A stretch of DNA of 15,278 bases from CAMQVM01 sp044433405 (GCA_044433405.1 JAWXTQ010000038.1:1-15278); one strand, 5' to 3'. Positions 7,232-15,213 are shown, counted from the first letter of the stretch. The notes: generated from the sequence alone by a model not told the origin. Program-made: numbers and translations.

Positions 7232-8203
7232 TCAATGAAGTAAAAACTCTATTACATCTACTCCGTCGGCAAAATCCTCTAATTTTGGAAACTGAGCTTT
7301 GCCAAAATCTTTGCTGTCACTTAGAGTGCATTGTAGCTGTCCTGAGTGAGTGTTGATGTAATTTTCGGCCTCATCTTTTGTAGCATAGAAAGTGTAGTTG
7401 ACTTGAGAAAGTGGAGCATGTAGCGACTGGTTTTCAACAAGTAGTGCATATCCTAGATCTGTAAATGGGCGATTGCTCATTGTTAATACCGCGCGATGTT
7501 GTCTGTATGCGTTGTGATAGTGTGTGTTCTCTATCTTTAACTCTCTCCAAAGGTTGGCTATGTGGTTGATATCACAATTTTTGTCTATGAGTAGTTGGGT
7601 AATGTTGCGACAACCTAGTCCATATCTCAAAAAAACATCACTCCATAACCTTGAAATAGCCTCGTCGCTATCACCCTCTTTAATGATTGCCACCGATGAG
7701 CGATTAGCCCTTATTAAGCTAGATGTGTCGCTGAAGTTGTTTTTGAAATAGCGGCCGCTGTTATCAGATCCAGTAGCTATTACTTTGTCCGCTTTTTGTG
7801 ATGTGTATGGCTCGATTTGCCCTTCGTGATAACTAGAGCAGCTTTTTACACACTCTACAAACCACTCCATTGTTACTTTGTCTTTTGATGATAGCTTGAT
7901 GTATACTTTTTTGTAATTGCAGAGTAAAGCGTAAATTAGGTCGGCAGCACCCACAAATGGGATGTTGCCTGCCATGATGATGATTACGCTTTTTTCGCTG
8001 CAATCTCTATAGTCATACTGTTCAGTAAATGATTCTACTTGTTTAGGTTGCAGTAAACTGTCGCATAGTGCAGAGAGCGATGAGGCGATATTATCCTTGT
8101 CAAACCACTCATTTTGATTGTAAGCTGAGTTTAATAGCTCATCTGAGAGTGAAGTGGTGCTGATTTTAGAGTGTAGCTCTCTTATTAATTGGGTGTTAAA
8201 CAT
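7232..8203 (-). CDS. Acyl-CoA reductase, LuxC-type
   Basis: This 323-residue protein belongs to the LuxC branch of the aldehyde dehydrogenase superfamily, which reduces activated fatty acyl groups to aldehydes with NAD(P)H. Visible landmarks are the family's early LLNSAYNQNEWFDKDNI segment, IIIMAGNIPFVGAADLIYAL (about 74-93), KLSSKD (103-108), and YGLGCRNI with the probable catalytic Cys198 that forms the acyl-thioester. The ATG at 8203 is chosen because it lies inside the last codons of kdsB, giving an 8-nt overlap that suggests translational coupling; an in-frame start at 8260 would overlap kdsB by 65 bp and add residues without family support. There are no luxAB, luxD or luxE-like neighbours, so bioluminescence is not implied. 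In Bacteroidota this enzyme occurs as a stand-alone gene of uncertain role, perhaps in lipid or aldehyde metabolism. Confidence 0.85.
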   Translation of the reverse strand: MFNTQLIRELHSKISTTSLSDELLNSAYNQNEWFDKDNIASSLSALCDSLLQPKQVESFTEQYDYRDCSEKSVIIIMAGNIPFVGAADLIYALLCNYKKVYIKLSSKDKVTMEWFVECVKSCSSYHEGQIEPYTSQKADKVIATGSDNSGRYFKNNFSDTSSLIRANRSSVAIIKEGDSDEAISRLWSDVFLRYGLGCRNITQLLIDKNCDINHIANLWRELKIENTHYHNAYRQHRAVLTMSNRPFTDLGYALLVENQSLHAPLSQVNYTFYATKDEAENYINTHSGQLQCTLSDSKDFGKAQFPKLEDFADGVDVIEFLLH

Positions 8204-8963
8204 CAATGTGGCTCTCTTTGTAGATTGATAATACTTTTTCAAGGTCATCAGGAGTGTCAATGGCGTGTGAGATAGAGTGAGTAATAGCAGTTTTTATCTT
8301 ATAACCATTCTCTAGCCATCTTAGTTGCTCTAGTGATTCACTAATTTCGAGTTGACCTTGGGGTAGCGTGGTGATAGCACGTAAAACCTCTGAACGATAC
8401 CCATATAGCCCTATGTGTTTGTAGAAAGTGTGGCTCTTGCTCCACTCATCTCTCTGTTTGCCGCGAATAAATGGGATTGGGCTACGGCTAAAGTAGATGG
8501 CGTAAGAGCTGTTAGATAGAACAACTTTAGGCGAATTTTCGTTAAAGATATCCTCCTGCTGAGAAAAAGATTTTACTAATGTTGCAATTTGGCAATCTGT
8601 GTCGTCAAAACACCCTTTGATGGCTTCAAGTTGTGAATTGTCAACGAAAGGTTCGTCACCTTGAATGTTGATTATTACATCAAAATGAGTGGCAAAAAGT
8701 TGTTTGGCTTTGGTTGCTGCCTCTTGACAACGATCAGTTCCGCTTTTGTGGTGAGTGGAGGTCATTACCGCCACACCGCCAAAACTCTCAACATTTTCAG
8801 CTATTCGACAATCGTCGGTGGCTACTACAACATAATTAAAGCTTTTTTTAGCTTTTTCGTATACTCGTTGAATCATAGTTTTGCCAAAAATATCAACTAA
8901 TGGTTTTCCAGGAAAGCGCGTAGAGGCGTATCTGGCAGGGATTATTGCAATAAAATTAATCAT
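8196..8963 (-). CDS. kdsB: 3-deoxy-manno-octulosonate cytidylyltransferase (CMP-Kdo synthetase)
   Basis: KdsB activates Kdo with CTP to give CMP-Kdo, the donor for the inner core of lipopolysaccharide; it is cytosolic. The 255-residue length is normal for the family. The sequence carries the nucleotide-binding start IIPARYASTRFPGKPL (7-22), NIQGDEPF (about 98-105, whose Asp coordinates Mg2+ in the family), HIGLYGYR, ESLEQLRWLENGYKI and HAIDTPDDLEKV near the C-terminus. Together these make the assignment secure. The ATG at 8963 gives MINFIAIIPARY, a typical family start. It is the first gene of a minus-strand group and overlaps the acyl-CoA reductase start by 8 nt. A TATCTTTG box about 20 bp upstream of the ATG is its likely promoter. 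Confidence 0.97.
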   Translation of the reverse strand: MINFIAIIPARYASTRFPGKPLVDIFGKTMIQRVYEKAKKSFNYVVVATDDCRIAENVESFGGVAVMTSTHHKSGTDRCQEAATKAKQLFATHFDVIINIQGDEPFVDNSQLEAIKGCFDDTDCQIATLVKSFSQQEDIFNENSPKVVLSNSSYAIYFSRSPIPFIRGKQRDEWSKSHTFYKHIGLYGYRSEVLRAITTLPQGQLEISESLEQLRWLENGYKIKTAITHSISHAIDTPDDLEKVLSIYKESHIDV

Positions 8964-8984
8964 AATCGTAAAAATATTTTTTTA

Positions 8985-8992
8985 CAAAGATA
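8985..8992 (-). promoter_or_regulatory. -7 promoter box of kdsB (TATCTTTG)
   Basis: On the minus strand this reads TATCTTTG, a match to TAnnTTTG, placed to give a leader of about 15 nt before the kdsB ATG. It is only 7 bp from the opposing box for rho, so the two promoters must share or compete for the same short DNA segment. Confidence 0.55.
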
Positions 8993-8999
8993 AAATTTT

Positions 9000-9007
9000 T
9001 ACCTTTG
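9000..9007 (+). promoter_or_regulatory. -7 promoter box of rho (TACCTTTG)
   Basis: TACCTTTG matches TAnnTTTG. If used, transcription would begin near 9014, giving a leader of roughly 135 nt before the rho ATG at 9151. No clear -33 TTTG is seen in the AT-rich stretch upstream. Confidence 0.5.
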
Positions 9008-9150
9008 TAGTGTTATTCGTGGTAGTATAAATTTTAAAATTTAATCTTTTGCCGCTTTAACAAAGTTTGTCAGTGTGTGGTTATGCTTGTAAAAGAGCAT
9101 GCTATTCTTATTTAAAAAATCCAGTAACATCCTATTTTATTATAAAGGTT

Positions 9151-10917
9151 ATGTCAGAAAGAGAAAATTTATCCAAAAAAACAATTTTAGAATTACGTGT
9201 ATTAGCAAAAGCTCTTAAGATTAGAAGATCAGAATCTTATAAAAAGTCGCAGCTAATAGAGGTGATAATTAATAGAGAACAAGAGCTAAATACAGATAAT
9301 CTGTTTTCAGCTATTGAGCAGGTTGGAGCAGAAGAAGTTTTGCAACAAGATTTTGAGGCACCTAAAAAACGTGGACGTAAACCAAAAGAGAAGGTTGCTG
9401 TAGAGCCACAAAAGGGAGAAAGAGATCAGCTTAACTCGGAGCATACTCCTAAAGCAATTGTTGAGGTAGAAACTTTAAATGAAAACGGTGACGATACATC
9501 AAAAAGACGTGTTAGAATTGTGCGTAGACGTACGTTTGGGCTTAATAATAATGTTCAAAATACTGAAACAGAAAATAGTGAGGAGAAACAAGAACCAGTA
9601 GACGAAAAAATAGAGCAAGTTAAACAATCTTTGATTACCCCTAACCGTAATAATCGTCAAAATAACCGTAATGAAAATAATGGTGGTGAGAAGCATGTAA
9701 ATAACCACCAAAACGATAATGCTAGACGTCATAAAAATGAGCGAAGAGAGCAGCGTAGGGAGGTGGAAGATGACAAAAAAACACAAGCGCATGACGATTA
9801 TTTTGGTGTAGTGCATGGAGTTGGTGTTTTGGAGATGTTGTCTGATGGATATGGCTTTTTGCGCTCGTCAGACTATAACTACTTAAACTCTCCTGATGAT
9901 GTGTATGTTTCACCTTCACAGATTCGTACATACGGATTAAAACAAGGTGATACTGTTTATGGTGAGATACGACCACCTAAAGAGGGAGAGAAATATTTTC
10001 CGCTAGCTAAGGTATTGAAGATTAATGGTCTTGAGCCTGAGGAGTTGCGTGATAGGGTGATGTTTGAATACTTAACACCTCTTTTCCCTGAAACCAAATT
10101 CAATATTACCGACAAAGGACACAATAGCTTGTCTACTCGTGTAGTTGATATGTTTGCACCTATCGGTAAAGGACAACGTGCTTTGATTGTAGCGCAGCCA
10201 AAAACTGGTAAAACAATGCTCCTTAAATCAATCGCTAATGCGATTGCTGACAATCACCCTGAGGTTTATATGATTGTGCTTCTTATTGATGAGCGTCCTG
10301 AGGAGGTTACAGATATGCAGCGTAGCGTAAATGCCGAGGTTGTTGCTTCTACTTTTGATGAGCAAGCGTCGCGTCACGTAAAAGTTGCAGAGATGATTCT
10401 TGATAAGGCAAAGCGATTAGTAGAGTGTGGGCATGATGTTGTAATTCTACTCGATTCGATTACACGTCTAGCTCGTGCTTACAATACAGTGCAGCCTGCA
10501 TCTGGTAAGGTGCTTTCTGGTGGTGTTGATGCCAATGCACTTCACAAACCAAAACGTTTCTTTGGTGCTGCACGTAACACTGAAGAGAAAGGTTCACTAA
10601 CTATTATTGCAACCGCTCTTATCGACACAGGTTCGAAAATGGACGAGGTGATTTTTGAGGAGTTTAAAGGTACTGGTAATATGGAACTTCAACTTGATAG
10701 AAAACTTTCGAATAGACGTATATACCCATCTGTTGATATAACCTCATCAAGTACTCGTAGAGATGATCTACTCATGGATAGAGAGACACTTCAAAAGGTG
10801 TGGATAATTCGTCGCCACCTTACAAATATGAACTCTATAGAGTCTATGGAGCTTATTAAGAAAGAGATGGAGAATAGTGTCGACAATAGAGAATTGTTAG
10901 ATAAAATGAATAGATAG
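9151..10917 (+). CDS. rho: Transcription termination factor Rho
   Basis: Rho is a hexameric RNA-dependent ATPase that ends transcription of untranslated RNA. This 588-residue copy has a Rho_N domain (about 5-45, LSKKTILELRVLAKALKIRR). A long low-complexity insertion follows (about 60-215), with an AT-hook-like KKRGRKPKEK (72-81) and a run of Asn, Arg, Lys and Glu near 165-203. Next are the OB-fold RNA-binding domain (about 217-287, DGYGFLRSSDYNYL), Walker A AQPKTGKT (348-355), Walker B VVILLDSITRLARA (430-443) and the Q-loop/R-loop region around GKVLSGGVDANALHKPKR. The E. coli protein is 419 residues; the extra length is the insertion, known in Bacteroidota and Actinobacteria. The ATG at 9151 gives the standard start just before Rho_N; an upstream TTG at 9067 has no support. 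The next gene starts 16 bp downstream and may be cotranscribed. Confidence 0.97.
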   Translation: MSERENLSKKTILELRVLAKALKIRRSESYKKSQLIEVIINREQELNTDNLFSAIEQVGAEEVLQQDFEAPKKRGRKPKEKVAVEPQKGERDQLNSEHTPKAIVEVETLNENGDDTSKRRVRIVRRRTFGLNNNVQNTETENSEEKQEPVDEKIEQVKQSLITPNRNNRQNNRNENNGGEKHVNNHQNDNARRHKNERREQRREVEDDKKTQAHDDYFGVVHGVGVLEMLSDGYGFLRSSDYNYLNSPDDVYVSPSQIRTYGLKQGDTVYGEIRPPKEGEKYFPLAKVLKINGLEPEELRDRVMFEYLTPLFPETKFNITDKGHNSLSTRVVDMFAPIGKGQRALIVAQPKTGKTMLLKSIANAIADNHPEVYMIVLLIDERPEEVTDMQRSVNAEVVASTFDEQASRHVKVAEMILDKAKRLVECGHDVVILLDSITRLARAYNTVQPASGKVLSGGVDANALHKPKRFFGAARNTEEKGSLTIIATALIDTGSKMDEVIFEEFKGTGNMELQLDRKLSNRRIYPSVDITSSSTRRDDLLMDRETLQKVWIIRRHLTNMNSIESMELIKKEMENSVDNRELLDKMNR

Positions 10918-10933
10918 TCCTGTTTTGTTGATT

Positions 10934-12187
10934 ATGGCTAGAGTTGGTAAGATATATTGGTTGGTAATATTGCTCTTTGTTGCATTTTCGTGCAACAAAG
11001 ATAGCTTTGATGATGCGTCTTCGTGCAACAAAGATAGCTTTGATGATGCGTCAGAGTATGATGATGATGTTGTTGATAAAACCCAAAGTGTGTTGGTTTA
11101 TATGGCTTCTAATAACAATCTTTATTCTTACTCGTTGAAGAATATTGATAGTCTTGTAAGAAACTACAATGAAGATCACTACCGAACTGGGAATATGGTT
11201 GTATATCAGCGCGGAATAGGCGATTCACCTAAACTGATGGTGATAGACAACGACACCTCTGCAACTGTTGTGAAAACGTATGATGAGCATAACGCTGCTG
11301 ATACCCTAGTTTTGAGGCAGGTAATTGACGATTTCAAAACACTATTTCCAGCCGATAATTATGGGTGTATACTTTGGTCGCACGGCACCGCTTGGTTGCC
11401 ACAAACTTTTACTAACTATGCTACTAAGAGCTCTTCGCAGAGTTCTTATAGCCTTGGTGATAAGGGTGAGAGCATCGAAAACCATCCTTACTATGACCAG
11501 ATTAGACAGCAGAGTTGGAGCTATTCAACTAAAGCTTTCGCAGAAGAGGATGATACTTGGATTGAGATTGATGAACTCGCTAGAGCGTTAGAAGATTCTG
11601 AGTTTAATTTTATAATGTTTGACGCATGTTACATGATGTCAATTGAGGTGGCTTATGAGCTTAGAAACAAAGCCTCTTGGATGCTTGGTGCACCTACCGA
11701 GGTGATTAGTAATGGTTTTGACTACTCAACAATGGCGTATAATTTTTTCTTAGATATCCCCATTAATGAGCGATTAATTAAGGTTGCTGATGATATGGTT
11801 GATAAATATAGTGAAGCTACTGTGTCTTTAGTGAATTTAGATAAAATGAGCTCTTTTGCTCAGAAATATTCAGCAATTCTCGACTCTATTCCTGATATCT
11901 TATCGGCCGCTTCGCCCTATAGTGTTCAACGATACGACAGATTCTCAGATCATGTGCTTTTTGATATGTCTGACTACATCTATACAATTGCCCCAGATTA
12001 TGGTGCTGAGATGGACTCTTTGTTGGATGATATTGTTGAATATAAAAGAGCTACAGATACCTTTTTATATATATCACTGGCTAAATATTGCGGAGTTTCT
12101 TCATATATTCCATTTGAGAACTATACAAGTGTAACCCCATTCTACAAAGAGTTGAGTTGGTGGAAAAATGTAATGCAAAAAGATTAA
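10934..12187 (+). CDS. Clostripain-family (C11) cysteine peptidase, lipoprotein
   Basis: This 417-residue protein has a lipoprotein signal with lipobox VAFSC (Cys20), so it should be anchored in the envelope. The peptidase domain shows VLVYMASNNNL (about 54-64), LWSHGTAW with the probable catalytic His150, and FDACYMMSIEVAYEL with the probable catalytic Cys232; these are the hallmarks of family C11, whose characterised members mostly cut after Arg or Lys. Many members activate themselves by internal cleavage; whether this one does is unknown. Right at the lipobox an 11-codon segment is duplicated, repeating SCNKDSFDDAS, which adds a second Cys that is not in a signal peptide. The ATG at 10934 is chosen over the TTG at 10925. 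It starts 16 bp after rho and ends 2 bp before the prenyl synthase gene, so cotranscription is likely although the functions are unrelated. The length is typical of Bacteroidales clostripain lipoproteins. Confidence 0.88.
   Translation: MARVGKIYWLVILLFVAFSCNKDSFDDASSCNKDSFDDASEYDDDVVDKTQSVLVYMASNNNLYSYSLKNIDSLVRNYNEDHYRTGNMVVYQRGIGDSPKLMVIDNDTSATVVKTYDEHNAADTLVLRQVIDDFKTLFPADNYGCILWSHGTAWLPQTFTNYATKSSSQSSYSLGDKGESIENHPYYDQIRQQSWSYSTKAFAEEDDTWIEIDELARALEDSEFNFIMFDACYMMSIEVAYELRNKASWMLGAPTEVISNGFDYSTMAYNFFLDIPINERLIKVADDMVDKYSEATVSLVNLDKMSSFAQKYSAILDSIPDILSAASPYSVQRYDRFSDHVLFDMSDYIYTIAPDYGAEMDSLLDDIVEYKRATDTFLYISLAKYCGVSSYIPFENYTSVTPFYKELSWWKNVMQKD
10988..11053 (+). repeat. 33-bp tandem duplication inside the C11 peptidase gene
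   Basis: Positions 10988-11020 and 11021-11053 are identical except for the last base (TCT against TCA). The unit is 11 codons, so the frame is kept. The near-identity points to a recent event or active slippage. Confidence 0.95.
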
Positions 12188-12189
12188 TA

Positions 12190-13161
12190 ATGCAACTTAC
12201 CGATATACAAGCTCCTATAAAAGAGCAATTGACCGAATTTGATAAACTTCTTAATAACTCGCTTAAGCATGATGTTGAGCTCGTAACTACAATGAGTGAC
12301 TATGTGTTGTCGATGCAAGGCAAGCACATGCGTCCATTGTTTTTGTTGTTAAGTGCCTCTCTGCATGGTGATATTAATGAAAAATGTCACAATGCAGCTA
12401 TCTTTATTGAGTTGATACATACAGCTTCACTTATTCATGATGATGTTGTTGATGAGGCGTATATGCGTCGTTCAAAATCGTCAGTAAATGCGCTAATGCG
12501 TAGCAAGGCTGCTGTGTTGCTTGGAGATTATGTGTTGTCGCGAGGATTGAAAATAGCGGTGAAAAACAAGCTTTATTCAACTATAGATATGGTTTCGCAG
12601 GTCATTGAAGAGATGAGTGTTGGTGAGCTAATGCAGTCAGCCAATAGCGTTCGACTTAACACCACTTCGCAAGACTACTTTGATGTAGTGAGGCGCAAAA
12701 CTGCCCTTTTGATGGCGTGTTGTGGTGCTTCAGGTGCTGAGAGTGTTGGCGCCGACAAACAGAGCGTTGAGAGAATGTTTAAATTTGGAGAGCTGCTTGG
12801 AATAGCTTTTCAAATTAAAGATGATATTCTTGATTTTAATGGCGAAACATCTACAGGTAAAAGCAATCTAAACGATGTGAGAGAGCGTAAGTTGACACTG
12901 CCTCTATTGACCGTTATGGAGAAGTTGGATTCTCTAGAGCGTAAAAAAATATTGGCTCTACTTCGTGAGCCAATCATCTCAGAAAGTTCAGTCTCTAAGA
13001 TTAGAGATTATGTGTTTGATAATGGAGGTATCGAGCAGGCGCAAAACAAAATGACTCAACTAAAAGAGGAGGCTGTATCGCTGCTTGACATCTATCCAGA
13101 CTCTCCCGTAAAGCGTTCATTGATAATGTATGCTGACTTTATATTAACTAGAAACAAATAA
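12190..13161 (+). CDS. Polyprenyl diphosphate synthase
   Basis: This 323-residue trans-prenyltransferase extends allylic diphosphates with isopentenyl diphosphate, probably making the side chain of menaquinone or another long isoprenoid. It has both aspartate-rich motifs: DDVVD (84-88), in LIHDDVVDEAYMRR, and DDILD (211-215), in FQIKDDILDFNG; these bind the Mg-diphosphate groups. GKHMRP (44-49) stands where many relatives have GGKRxRP, and KLTLPLL follows the second motif as usual. Small residues precede the first Asp motif (HTASLIHDD), which fits a long-chain product, but chain length cannot be fixed from sequence. The ATG at 12190 is taken because it follows the C11 stop codon by 2 bp and matches family starts; an in-frame TTG at 12157 would overlap the previous gene by 31 bp. 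The rpiB gene follows after 12 bp. Confidence 0.93.
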   Translation: MQLTDIQAPIKEQLTEFDKLLNNSLKHDVELVTTMSDYVLSMQGKHMRPLFLLLSASLHGDINEKCHNAAIFIELIHTASLIHDDVVDEAYMRRSKSSVNALMRSKAAVLLGDYVLSRGLKIAVKNKLYSTIDMVSQVIEEMSVGELMQSANSVRLNTTSQDYFDVVRRKTALLMACCGASGAESVGADKQSVERMFKFGELLGIAFQIKDDILDFNGETSTGKSNLNDVRERKLTLPLLTVMEKLDSLERKKILALLREPIISESSVSKIRDYVFDNGGIEQAQNKMTQLKEEAVSLLDIYPDSPVKRSLIMYADFILTRNK

Positions 13162-13173
13162 ATAAATATTACT

Positions 13174-13608
13174 ATGCAAACAATAGGATTAGCTGCGGAC
13201 CATGCAGGTTATCAGATGAAAGAACTGATTGCAGGTTATCTGCTTTCATTGGGTTATTCAATAAAAGATTATGGCACTTACTCTGAGGAGAGTGTGGATT
13301 ATCCCGACTATGCTCACGCTTTAGCTCTAGGAATTGAGAGTGGTGAGTGTGCGCAAGGATTTGCTTTTTGTGGTAGTGCTAATGGCATTACAATGACACT
13401 AAATAAGCATCAAAATATTCGTGCTGCAATATGTTTTACTCCCGAAATTGCTTCGCTTGCTAAGCAACACAACAATGCAAATGTGTGTTCAATGCCTGCA
13501 CGTTTTATTGATAATCAAACAGGTGTAGAGATTGCAGATGCGTTTTTGTCTGCACAATTTGAGGGTGGACGTCATGAGGCGAGAGTTTCAAAAATAGCAA
13601 TCAAATAA
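13174..13608 (+). CDS. rpiB: Ribose 5-phosphate isomerase B
   Basis: RpiB interconverts ribose 5-phosphate and ribulose 5-phosphate in the pentose phosphate pathway, in the cytosol. The 144-residue length is normal. The start IGLAADHAGYQMKE is the family signature for the phosphosugar site. FCGSANGITMTLNKHQ (65-80) carries Cys66, matching the catalytic Cys65 of E. coli RpiB, and HNNANVCSMPARF contains His99, the probable ring-opening residue. The C-terminal FEGGRHEARVSKI is also typical. The common GSGNG loop reads GSANG here, a mild change that probably does not remove activity. It lies 12 bp after the prenyl synthase gene and is likely the last gene of that transcript, since hairpins and a new promoter box precede proS. 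Confidence 0.95.
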   Translation: MQTIGLAADHAGYQMKELIAGYLLSLGYSIKDYGTYSEESVDYPDYAHALALGIESGECAQGFAFCGSANGITMTLNKHQNIRAAICFTPEIASLAKQHNNANVCSMPARFIDNQTGVEIADAFLSAQFEGGRHEARVSKIAIK

Positions 13609-13630
13609 CACTTAGGTGTGATTTGGATAG

Positions 13631-13661
13631 AGTGTATCCGCAATTATTGAGCGGAAACACT
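13631..13661 (+). other. Stem-loop between rpiB and proS
   Basis: AGTGT pairs with ACACT and, after a 2x2 internal loop, CCGC pairs with GCGG around a 9-nt loop. An alternative, mutually exclusive stem GGATA/TATCC (13625-13629 with 13635-13639) overlaps it. No long T-run follows, so this is not a classic terminator; it may help end or protect the upstream transcript. Confidence 0.35.
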
Positions 13662-13683
13662 AACGTGATTGCAAAAGTTTTAT

Positions 13684-13691
13684 TACCTTTG
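13684..13691 (+). promoter_or_regulatory. -7 promoter box of proS (TACCTTTG)
   Basis: TACCTTTG matches TAnnTTTG and would give a leader of about 30 nt before the proS ATG at 13729. It is identical to the box proposed for rho. No convincing -33 element is at the expected distance. Confidence 0.55.
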
Positions 13692-13728
13692 CACTTAATA
13701 AGTTTTATTTAAAATTAGATATCAAAGA

Positions 13729-15213
13729 ATGGCAAAAGAATTAAAAGAGGTTGTTAATAGAGAAGAGAACTACTCTCTGTGGTACAACAATCTAGTTGTC
13801 AAGGCTGGTTTAGCCGAGAATTCTGCTGTGAGAGGTTGTATGGTTATTAAACCTTACGGTTATGCAATCTGGGAAAAAATGCAGCGCGCACTAGACGACA
13901 TGTTTAAAGAAACAGGGCACCAAAATGCATACTTCCCGTTGTTTATCCCTAAATCGTTTTTTAGTAAAGAGGCTAGCCATGTAGATGGTTTCGCAAAAGA
14001 GTGTGCAGTAGTTACTCACTATCGCCTAAAAAATGACCCTGATGGTAAGGGTGTTGTAGTTGATGAAGATGCAAAGCTAGAGGAGGAATTAATTGTTCGT
14101 CCTACCTCTGAAACTATTATATGGAATACTTATAAAAATTGGATTCAGTCTTATCGTGACCTTCCTATCTTGTGTAATCAATGGGCTAATGTGGTTCGTT
14201 GGGAGATGCGTACACGCTTGTTCCTAAGAACTGCTGAATTTCTATGGCAAGAGGGGCACACTGCTCATGAAACTAAAGAACAGGCAATAGAGGAGACTAA
14301 AAAAATGATTGGAGTATATTCTGATTTTGCACAAAATTGGATGGCTGTTCCAGTTATTATTGGTCACAAATCAGAGAATGAGCGTTTTGCTGGTGCTGAA
14401 GATACACTTACTATTGAGGCTTTGATGCAAGATGGAAAGGCGCTTCAGTCAGGTACTTCGCACTTTTTGGCTCAAAACTTTGCTAAAGCGTTTGATGTTA
14501 AGTTTGTTAATCGTGAAGGCAAATTAGAGCATGTTTGGGCAACATCTTGGGGTGTGTCAACACGCCTTATGGGTGCACTTATCATGGCACACTCTGATAA
14601 TAATGGCTTGGTTTTACCTCCAAAATTAGCGCCTATTCAGGTGGCTATGATTCCTATTTACAAGGGTGATGAGCAATTTAAAGCTGTTATGGCTAAAATT
14701 GACACTATTGCTGCCAACCTTAAAAAACTAGGTATTAGCGTAAAAGTTGATGATAGAGATAATGTTCGTTCAGGATTTAAATTTGCTGAATATGAGCTTA
14801 AAGGAGTTCCAGTGCGTTTAGCAATGGGAGCGCGCGATTTAGAGAACGGAACAATCGAAGTTGCACGTCGCGATACCTTAGAAAAATCTACAGTTTCAGC
14901 TGAGGGAATAGAGCAATATATTGTTGAGTTATTAGATCAAATTCAAGATAATATTTTCCAAAAAGCTCTGAAATTCAGAGAAGAGAAAACTACAAAAGTT
15001 GATACCTACGAGCAATTCAAAGAGGTGTTAGACGAAAAAGGTGGTTTTATTCTTGCCCATTGGGATGGTACAGTTGAGACTGAAGAGAAAATCAAAGCAG
15101 AAACTAAAGCAACTATTCGTTGTATCCCAGTTGATGCACCTCACGAAGATGGGGTGTGTATAATAACTGGAAAACCATCGACTATGCGAGTGCTTTTTGC
15201 AAGATCTTATTAG
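13729..15213 (+). CDS. proS: Prolyl-tRNA synthetase, archaeal/eukaryal type
   Basis: ProS attaches proline to tRNA-Pro using ATP. The 494-residue length and the absence of the large editing insertion of the bacterial type place it in the shorter archaeal/eukaryal-like class, which is usual in Bacteroidota. The class II core is visible: the start NREENYSLWYNNLVVKAGLA, GCMVIKPYGYAIWEKMQ (motif 1 region, about 36-52), RPTSET (about 124-129), and motif 2 in VVRWEMRTRLFLRTAEFLWQ (about 155-174) followed by EGHTAH. SWGVSTRLMGALIMAHSDN (about 269-287) is the motif 3 region with its Arg, and a C-terminal anticodon-binding domain begins with LAPIQVAMIPIY. The protein ends MRVLFARSY, typical of this class. 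It has its own promoter-like box and appears to be a single-gene unit facing a minus-strand gene. Confidence 0.97.
   Translation: MAKELKEVVNREENYSLWYNNLVVKAGLAENSAVRGCMVIKPYGYAIWEKMQRALDDMFKETGHQNAYFPLFIPKSFFSKEASHVDGFAKECAVVTHYRLKNDPDGKGVVVDEDAKLEEELIVRPTSETIIWNTYKNWIQSYRDLPILCNQWANVVRWEMRTRLFLRTAEFLWQEGHTAHETKEQAIEETKKMIGVYSDFAQNWMAVPVIIGHKSENERFAGAEDTLTIEALMQDGKALQSGTSHFLAQNFAKAFDVKFVNREGKLEHVWATSWGVSTRLMGALIMAHSDNNGLVLPPKLAPIQVAMIPIYKGDEQFKAVMAKIDTIAANLKKLGISVKVDDRDNVRSGFKFAEYELKGVPVRLAMGARDLENGTIEVARRDTLEKSTVSAEGIEQYIVELLDQIQDNIFQKALKFREEKTTKVDTYEQFKEVLDEKGGFILAHWDGTVETEEKIKAETKATIRCIPVDAPHEDGVCIITGKPSTMRVLFARSY

Noticed and set aside
7232..8203. Bioluminescence (lux) gene
   Set aside because: Only a LuxC-type reductase is present; there is no luciferase, acyl-transferase or acyl-protein synthetase nearby.
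8204..8260. Longer N-terminus for the acyl-CoA reductase
   Set aside because: It would overlap kdsB by 65 bp and adds residues that look like out-of-frame kdsB; the ATG in the 8-nt overlap is the better start.
9067..9150. TTG start giving Rho 28 extra residues
   Set aside because: The added residues (MSVCGYACKRACYSY...) resemble no Rho N-terminus, and ATG 9151 gives the normal start before the Rho_N domain.
9499..9816. Open frame of 105 codons on the minus strand inside rho
   Set aside because: It lies wholly opposite the low-complexity insertion of rho, where Asn- and Lys-rich codons keep the opposite strand open; its Ile/Phe/Leu-rich translation has no recognisable motif.
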